Positions 61,701 to 64,000 of a DNA stretch of 64,000 bases are shown piece by piece (within the stretch, counting starts at the first letter, position 1; each line of letters begins with the position of its first letter). The stretch lies in contig JAVGVS010000001.1 of NCBI GenBank assembly GCA_032718565.1, positions 3,742,196 to 3,806,195 on the forward strand. Direction: 5' to 3'. Origin of the DNA: Distichodus sexfasciatus (taxonomy: Eukaryota > Chordata > Actinopteri > Characiformes > Distichodontidae). The notes under the pieces are model-generated. The model was given only the letters and a program-made list of their open reading frames with translations, ran no database searches and had not been told where the DNA came from. Both the position numbers and the translations under genes were made by a program.

Positions 61701-63935
61701 AATCACCCCAGGAGAAGATTAGGAGAATTCAGCAAGTCCGTATGGAGAAGGAACTTCGAGCTCAGCAGATATTGGAGGTAATAAAAAGTGACGAATGATC
61801 TTAGACTAGATCATTAAGTATTACTTAAAGTAATAGGGCTGAAAGTAACCGTGGAATTTCATACATACTTTATTTGAGCCTCGATTTTTTTATTGTAAAA
61901 CCTTCACATGAAAAACAAACAGAAAACACAAAATAAATAAAAAGTGAAATGTTCAAACAGCATGTAAGGACAAAATCCATAATTGGAAAAGTGTGGAATG
62001 TAAACAAAAATCAAAAATACATACAACTATAATAAATATTTCAGATTCTATAATGAAGTATTATTTCAAAAAGGGAGGCAAAGTTGATGAATACATTTTT
62101 CATAAGTTTAATCATTTATAATCTCTTAAGACTTAAAAATATCACCCTAGGTAGCAATCTAGGTAATTTAGTCCAACACAGCAGGCATGTCCAGCACACC
62201 TCAGGTAGATGGACAAGAAGAACGCTTAAAATCCAGTCTGTGTGACTGCAGTTTTGTTGACCCCTGCGTGAAGCCGCCATGCTTTACCAGCCAACCTTAA
62301 CAGGCTTTTTCACAGCATATAATTACATATTTAAATGTAAACTTAATTATTCTTTCTTGGTTTTGCAGCGTTTTAAATCTCTTGGAGTGTTTTGCCATTT
62401 TCAAGTTAATGGGATCAAAGAATGATTGGCTTCTGATCTGGAGAACATGCTTGTAATATTAAACAGCCGTTTCCACATAAGAGATTCACTTCACGAGTCG
62501 TGCCCTCGCCCTCCCCTAAACCGCCTCACTCACTGTTCCATCGTCTTCTGTTCACCAAAAAACCAGTCATTGTTCAGATTGCTGTTGAGCACAGCTATTA
62601 TTAAATGTCATTGTTAGTTTGGAAATTTCCCACATAGAATGTTTCTGTATTATTGTGAAATAATAATTGTGTCTAACCCAAGGCTTTAAGGCCATATTCT
62701 CTGACTCAGTAGCTGACGGTGAATGAAATGTTGAAATGCTTCGTGTCATGTGCTGCTAGTGTGGGCTTGTGCAGACTAGAGCGCTTGGGGAAAACACTGT
62801 CTCAGTAATTTCTGTTTATCATAAAATGAAAACCAAATTATGATGCCGATTCACTTTGAAAAGTCAAACAATCCATTCTCGTATTTTTAGGCAAAGCGGA
62901 AAAAGAAAGAGGAGGCTGCCAACGCAAAAATACTTGAAGCTGAAAAGCGAATAAAGGTGAGCTTCCAACATTCAAGTTAATTCAGGTTACATGTTGATTT
63001 CATCATAAGTGTCTTCGAGAAGTTCAGGACACGCTCCAGTGGTGGTGCTGGTGGCGGCTGCAGTGTTTATCTCTTGGTGTAGAAATGGAGCGTTGACTTC
63101 CTGCTTGGTCTTAGCGTTAATGTGTTAATCTGTTACACACTGATCTCAGACGTGCTGAGCAGACCATGGTCCACGTGTGTAAACACCACTTGGTGTATGT
63201 GTGTGCTGTAATGCACTGATTGGGATTTATTATAGGAATTGTGTGCATATTTTTTACAATTCTGCACAAATGCTGCAGTGTGTGTTCAGCATGTGTTTCA
63301 ATGTTGAAGAGAGAATCTCTTCTGTACACCATGCTCTGTTTTAAGCATATCCATTACCAATTGGTGCCTTTCTATCTTAAAGTAACTTAAAGATGTCATT
63401 GCTTTTGCGCATCTATGCGTTTACACACAGACACATTTCCTATCTTTGTAAGGTACGCTTTTGACTTTCATTAAAAAACCACAAGCACTTTGGACACTTT
63501 GTTTTTCCAAATAAACTTTTTACAAAATCATTTTACCTTATGAGGTCTGATCCCCCACTTACAAAAATGCCCCTACACAGCCACAATAATCAGACAAATC
63601 TCAGGTCCTCATCAATCCCTCGTTCCAAACACACACACAAGCACCCACTCCCATACACACATACCCACAAACAGGCCTTCATGATCCTTTTCCTGGCACT
63701 AGGGACATTCTTACCATGTAAAAATATCAACCGAGAAAACTTGTTTGTCTCCTCACTCTTCTTTAGCACTTGTCTTCTCACTCTCACTCCTCTCTCACTC
63801 CGCACTCTTTCTCTCTCTTTCACTTTTTTCTTTCTGCTTTTCCTCCTGTCTAATTTATTTAATATTTATTTTTTCTCTGTCTCTGTGCAGGAGAAGGAGC
63901 TACGCAGACAGCAAGCCATGATTCTGAAGCACCAG
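48061..63935 (+). CDS. baz2b: BAZ2B, bromodomain adjacent to zinc finger domain 2B, N-terminal 1094 residues in 17 coding exons; continues past the window
   Basis: Seventeen exons join in frame into 3282 bp without a stop. The start METSGER-type word MESGERL and the block GHLFR..FPMVTHP..FGGLGTLGIPAALAPHPQL match my memory of human BAZ2B, not BAZ2A. Order: serine/proline-rich N-terminus (1-310); acidic SSDSSSDTLSS region (about 265-300); fish-expanded SPKP repeat (about 398-494); SLVEVFRGMESDIPSSKDSD (about 680-700) then a second acidic run with ten consecutive D; TAM/MBD domain (about 830-905, HGWQRETR through YAPCGKKLRQYP to FSFSAKIRVGDFYEA); AT-hooks GRRGRPR (930-936) and RKGRPTS (957-963); K/E/Q-rich coiled-coil (from about 985). 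BAZ2B pairs with SMARCA5 or SMARCA1 (ISWI) in nuclear chromatin remodelling complexes. DDT, WHIM, PHD finger and bromodomain are expected to the right. Confidence 0.95.
48171..48203 (+). repeat. (CA)16 microsatellite next to a baz2b splice donor
   Basis: An uninterrupted CA tract starting seven bases after the donor GT of coding exon 1. Confidence 0.97.
48204..49175 (+). other. baz2b intron after coding exon 1, 5' part
   Basis: Contains an ATT/GTT microsatellite (48416-48471) and a (CA)n at about 49109-49133. A complex segment (ctgttttaatgaatgccaac, aattaaaacaccctctaaga) at about 48660-48870 may be conserved. No exon recognised. Confidence 0.45.
48416..48471 (+). repeat. (ATT)n/(GTT)n trinucleotide microsatellite
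   Basis: Mixed TTATTATTG units. Confidence 0.93.
49176..50170. promoter_or_regulatory. Candidate conserved noncoding block K
   Basis: Nearly 1 kb of G+C-richer complex sequence, broken by (GT)n at 49719-49744. It includes gataatgatgccattaatat, gccccataaatatgcgactc and tagagtgagattgaaggagg. Open frames of 184 and 131 codons on the minus strand overlap each other in different frames and look like chance. It sits inside a baz2b intron. Confidence 0.35.
50565..50588 (+). repeat. (GAT)n microsatellite
   Basis: Seven to eight GAT/TGA units. Confidence 0.93.
51400..51470 (+). repeat. Fragment of a common teleost SINE/LINE tail
   Basis: Contains cacagcatttgtcagatgct followed by cttatccagagcgacttaca, a word found repeatedly in bony-fish interspersed repeats. 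Only about 70 bp remain. Confidence 0.7.
51781..51969 (+). CDS. baz2b: baz2b coding exon 2
   Basis: The acceptor tract is ctctctctctgtctccgcag and the donor CCAG|gtattt, phase 1 on both sides. It encodes GHLFRMAGDPGFGMSAVTSA then FPMVTHPAFSLYSTLSGR and FGGLGTLGIPAALAPHPQ, a highly BAZ2B-specific block. Confidence 0.95.
52680..52747 (+). repeat. Compound (GT)n then (GA)n microsatellite in an intron
   Basis: The GT tract turns into GAGA/AAGA purine sequence at about 52709. Confidence 0.95.
53197..53340 (+). CDS. baz2b: baz2b coding exon 3
   Basis: 144 bp, phase 1/1. It encodes DWWRASDGQVHGAAALFPPL followed by LGLPPLFNPPALSQDSPTP. The WWR and FPPLLG(I/L)PPLF words correspond to human BAZ2B. 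The acceptor follows ccccccctattctag. Confidence 0.94.
53915..54234 (+). CDS. baz2b: baz2b coding exon 4
   Basis: 320 bp, entering in phase 1 and leaving in phase 0 at GAGAAG|gtaaat. Opens with GLNGTVNGNGKGKSTSSAAS, which fits the BAZ2B VNGS.NG.NTS region. The rest is a low-complexity S/K/N/H-rich stretch (KPTQNHCKTHKSATKPQNYS). Confidence 0.9.
54655..54840 (+). CDS. baz2b: baz2b coding exon 5: acidic serine-rich region
   Basis: 186 bp, phase 0/0. It encodes KTMADISSNSDSQSGSSSDS then SLESADLEDEDDEDLSLASD and DSDSEGERKVKRK. The donor is AAG|gtgggt. The acidic run followed by basic KVKRK is typical of BAZ2 N-termini. Confidence 0.93.
55514..56143 (+). CDS. baz2b: baz2b coding exon 6: conserved FQSS..KHTSVIQ block plus SPKP repeat
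   Basis: 630 bp, phase 0/0. The first third holds PLLFQSSRHRDELSKHTSVI QATGL-type sequence in line with human FQSSQ...NKHTSVIQSTGL. From about residue 398 to 494 of the protein the sequence is a repeat of SPSPKPLSLS-like units. The donor is CACAAACAG|gtgcct. Introns on both sides have clean splice sites, and both reading frames on the antisense strand are shadows of the repeat. Confidence 0.92.
56144..57164 (+). other. baz2b intron 6
   Basis: A+T-rich. It contains tandem ttaattag units and a perfect palindrome at 56465-56487, and a (GT)n tract at 56785-56804. No exon. Confidence 0.7.
57165..57762 (+). CDS. baz2b: baz2b coding exon 7
   Basis: 598 bp, phase 0 to 1. It encodes DHFRLAFLKHLREQQDVAKP, then HSNGVTQGAIQEAPLALITK, STPINLTTGAKER and HLIKSLVEVFRGMESDIPSS followed by KDSDDSAEDEDADDGND. 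IQEAPLAL.TK and KSLVE.FRG.(D/E)SDIPSSKDS are landmarks of BAZ2B. Confidence 0.95.
57906..58190 (+). CDS. baz2b: baz2b coding exon 8: poly-Asp tract
   Basis: 285 bp, phase 1/1. Ten consecutive D codons precede IKDEMETDTESESTPLKLTK. The later part (ISTSLTDSSPSTVTSSASLK) is low-complexity. Confidence 0.92.
58365..58425 (+). CDS. baz2b: baz2b coding exon 9: start of the TAM/MBD domain
   Basis: 61 bp, phase 1 to 2. It encodes GSGRRRRVTDEQALRKPLEH and ends within the glycine codon of HGW. The RRRRVTDE sequence matches human KRRRVTDE. Confidence 0.93.
58426..59172 (+). other. baz2b intron 9
   Basis: Contains a short CCATC-rich tandem stretch (58838-58880). No exon recognised. Confidence 0.7.
59173..59281 (+). 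CDS. baz2b: baz2b coding exon 10: TAM/MBD core
   Basis: 109 bp, phase 2 to 0. It encodes WQRETRISSSGGRVHGEVAY followed by YAPCGKKLRQYPDVMK. This is the central DNA-contact part of the MBD-like TAM fold, nearly identical to the human protein as remembered (EVAYYAPCGKKLRQYP). Confidence 0.96.
59488..59589 (+). CDS. baz2b: baz2b coding exon 11: end of TAM/MBD
   Basis: 102 bp, phase 0/0. It encodes YLSRNGINEITRDHFSFSAK then IRVGDFYEAREGPE, closing the TAM domain. Confidence 0.96.
60021..60245 (+). CDS. baz2b: baz2b coding exon 12: two AT-hooks
   Basis: 225 bp, phase 0/0. It encodes GFQWCLLKEDEVIPRILGME, then GRRGRPRSLE (first AT-hook), SRHRKGRPTSVGEADG (second) and SSAEAKLLRRLEAQ. The donor is CAG|gtgagt. 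Confidence 0.95.
60625..60715 (+). CDS. baz2b: baz2b coding exon 13: coiled-coil
   Basis: 91 bp, phase 0 to 1. It encodes IARQAAQIKLMRKLEKQALA then RAAKEAKRQQ. The only acceptor that keeps the frame is the second AG of gtcagag (60623-60624). Using the first AG (60621-60622) leads to a stop after nine codons. The glutamate before IARQ in the human protein is therefore missing. Confidence 0.88.
61386..61447 (+). CDS. baz2b: baz2b coding exon 14: coiled-coil
   Basis: 62 bp, phase 1 to 0. It encodes ALLAAEEKRKQKEQLKILKQ Q. AAEEKRKQKEQ is identical to human BAZ2B as remembered. The donor is CAG|gtaggg. Confidence 0.93.
61712..61777 (+). CDS. baz2b: baz2b coding exon 15: coiled-coil
   Basis: 66 bp, phase 0/0. 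It encodes EKIRRIQQVRMEKELRAQQI LE. RMEKELRAQQILE matches BAZ2B. Confidence 0.95.
61778..62890 (+). other. baz2b intron 15
   Basis: 1.1 kb of A+T-rich sequence without a recognised element. Confidence 0.7.
62891..62956 (+). CDS. baz2b: baz2b coding exon 16: coiled-coil
   Basis: 66 bp, phase 0/0. It encodes AKRKKKEEAANAKILEAEKR IK, with the EEAANAK(L/I)LEAEKRIK landmark. Confidence 0.95.
62957..63890 (+). other. baz2b intron 16
   Basis: No exon recognised. It ends in a long pyrimidine-rich tract (about 63720-63890) with CA-rich patches near 63640. Confidence 0.7.
63891..63935 (+). CDS. baz2b: baz2b coding exon 17 (last in window)
   Basis: 45 bp, phase 0/0. It encodes EKELRRQQAMILKHQ with donor CAG|gtacgt. 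The gene continues beyond position 64000. Confidence 0.94.
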
Positions 63936-64000
63936 GTACGTATCATTCTGCTCCTCAAAATGCTATTCTCTCAGAGTTCAGCTTCAGCCTGGAGAAAGGC

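Noticed and set aside
1..64000. CRISPR array, prokaryotic operon, integrated virus or phage
   Set aside because: No regular spaced repeats, no compact gene clusters and no viral protein signatures. All coding evidence is split vertebrate exons.

Overview
The window is a stretch of teleost fish nuclear genome. Every gene is split by GT-AG introns, introns and spacers are long and A+T-rich, dinucleotide (CA/GT) microsatellites are dense, and there are tRNA-derived SINEs and other short repeats of types common in bony fish. The exact species cannot be read from the sequence. The repeat tails (remnants of the widespread 'tctgctaaatgc' / 'ttatccagagcgactta' type) would fit an otophysan such as a catfish or characin, but this is only a weak inference.

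Three protein-coding genes are recognised, all on the + strand. (1) Positions 1 to about 5330 hold the 3' end of an RBMS-family single-strand RNA/DNA-binding protein gene, best matched to rbms1: four coding exons for the C-terminal tail, then a long 3'UTR. (2) Positions about 8400-12890 hold a complete cd302 gene. It encodes a type I transmembrane C-type lectin-like receptor of 243 residues in six coding exons, one of them only 15 bp. (3) From about 20340 to the right edge lies the 5' half of baz2b, a bromodomain/TAM-domain chromatin remodelling cofactor. It has a noncoding, CpG-rich first exon ending at 20743, a 27.3 kb first intron if no other 5'UTR exons are used, and 17 coding exons (48061-63935) whose phases join into 1094 uninterrupted codons. 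These cover the acidic N-terminal region, the TAM/MBD domain, two AT-hooks and the start of the charged coiled-coil. The DDT, WHIM, PHD and bromodomain parts would lie beyond the window.

The order and orientation RBMS1 > CD302 > BAZ2B match what I remember of human 2q24.2, but ITGB6, PLA2R1, LY75 and MARCHF7, which lie between them in mammals, are absent here. The 7.4 kb spacer before baz2b and the 27 kb first intron contain no credible exons of other genes. They do contain several blocks of complex, moderately G+C-rich sequence with homeodomain-like and octamer-like words, separated by repeat-rich DNA. These look like conserved noncoding (enhancer-type) elements, though no alignment could be run.

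No CRISPR array, prokaryotic feature, rRNA, functional tRNA or viral gene was found. The most unusual items are a BAZ2B exon expanded into an S/P/K/L-rich 'SPSPKPLSLS'-type repeat, the 15-bp cd302 exon, a (CA)n tract starting seven bases after a baz2b splice donor, several strong hairpins, a three-copy 31-bp tandem repeat, and an exact 22-bp direct repeat inside a candidate regulatory block.
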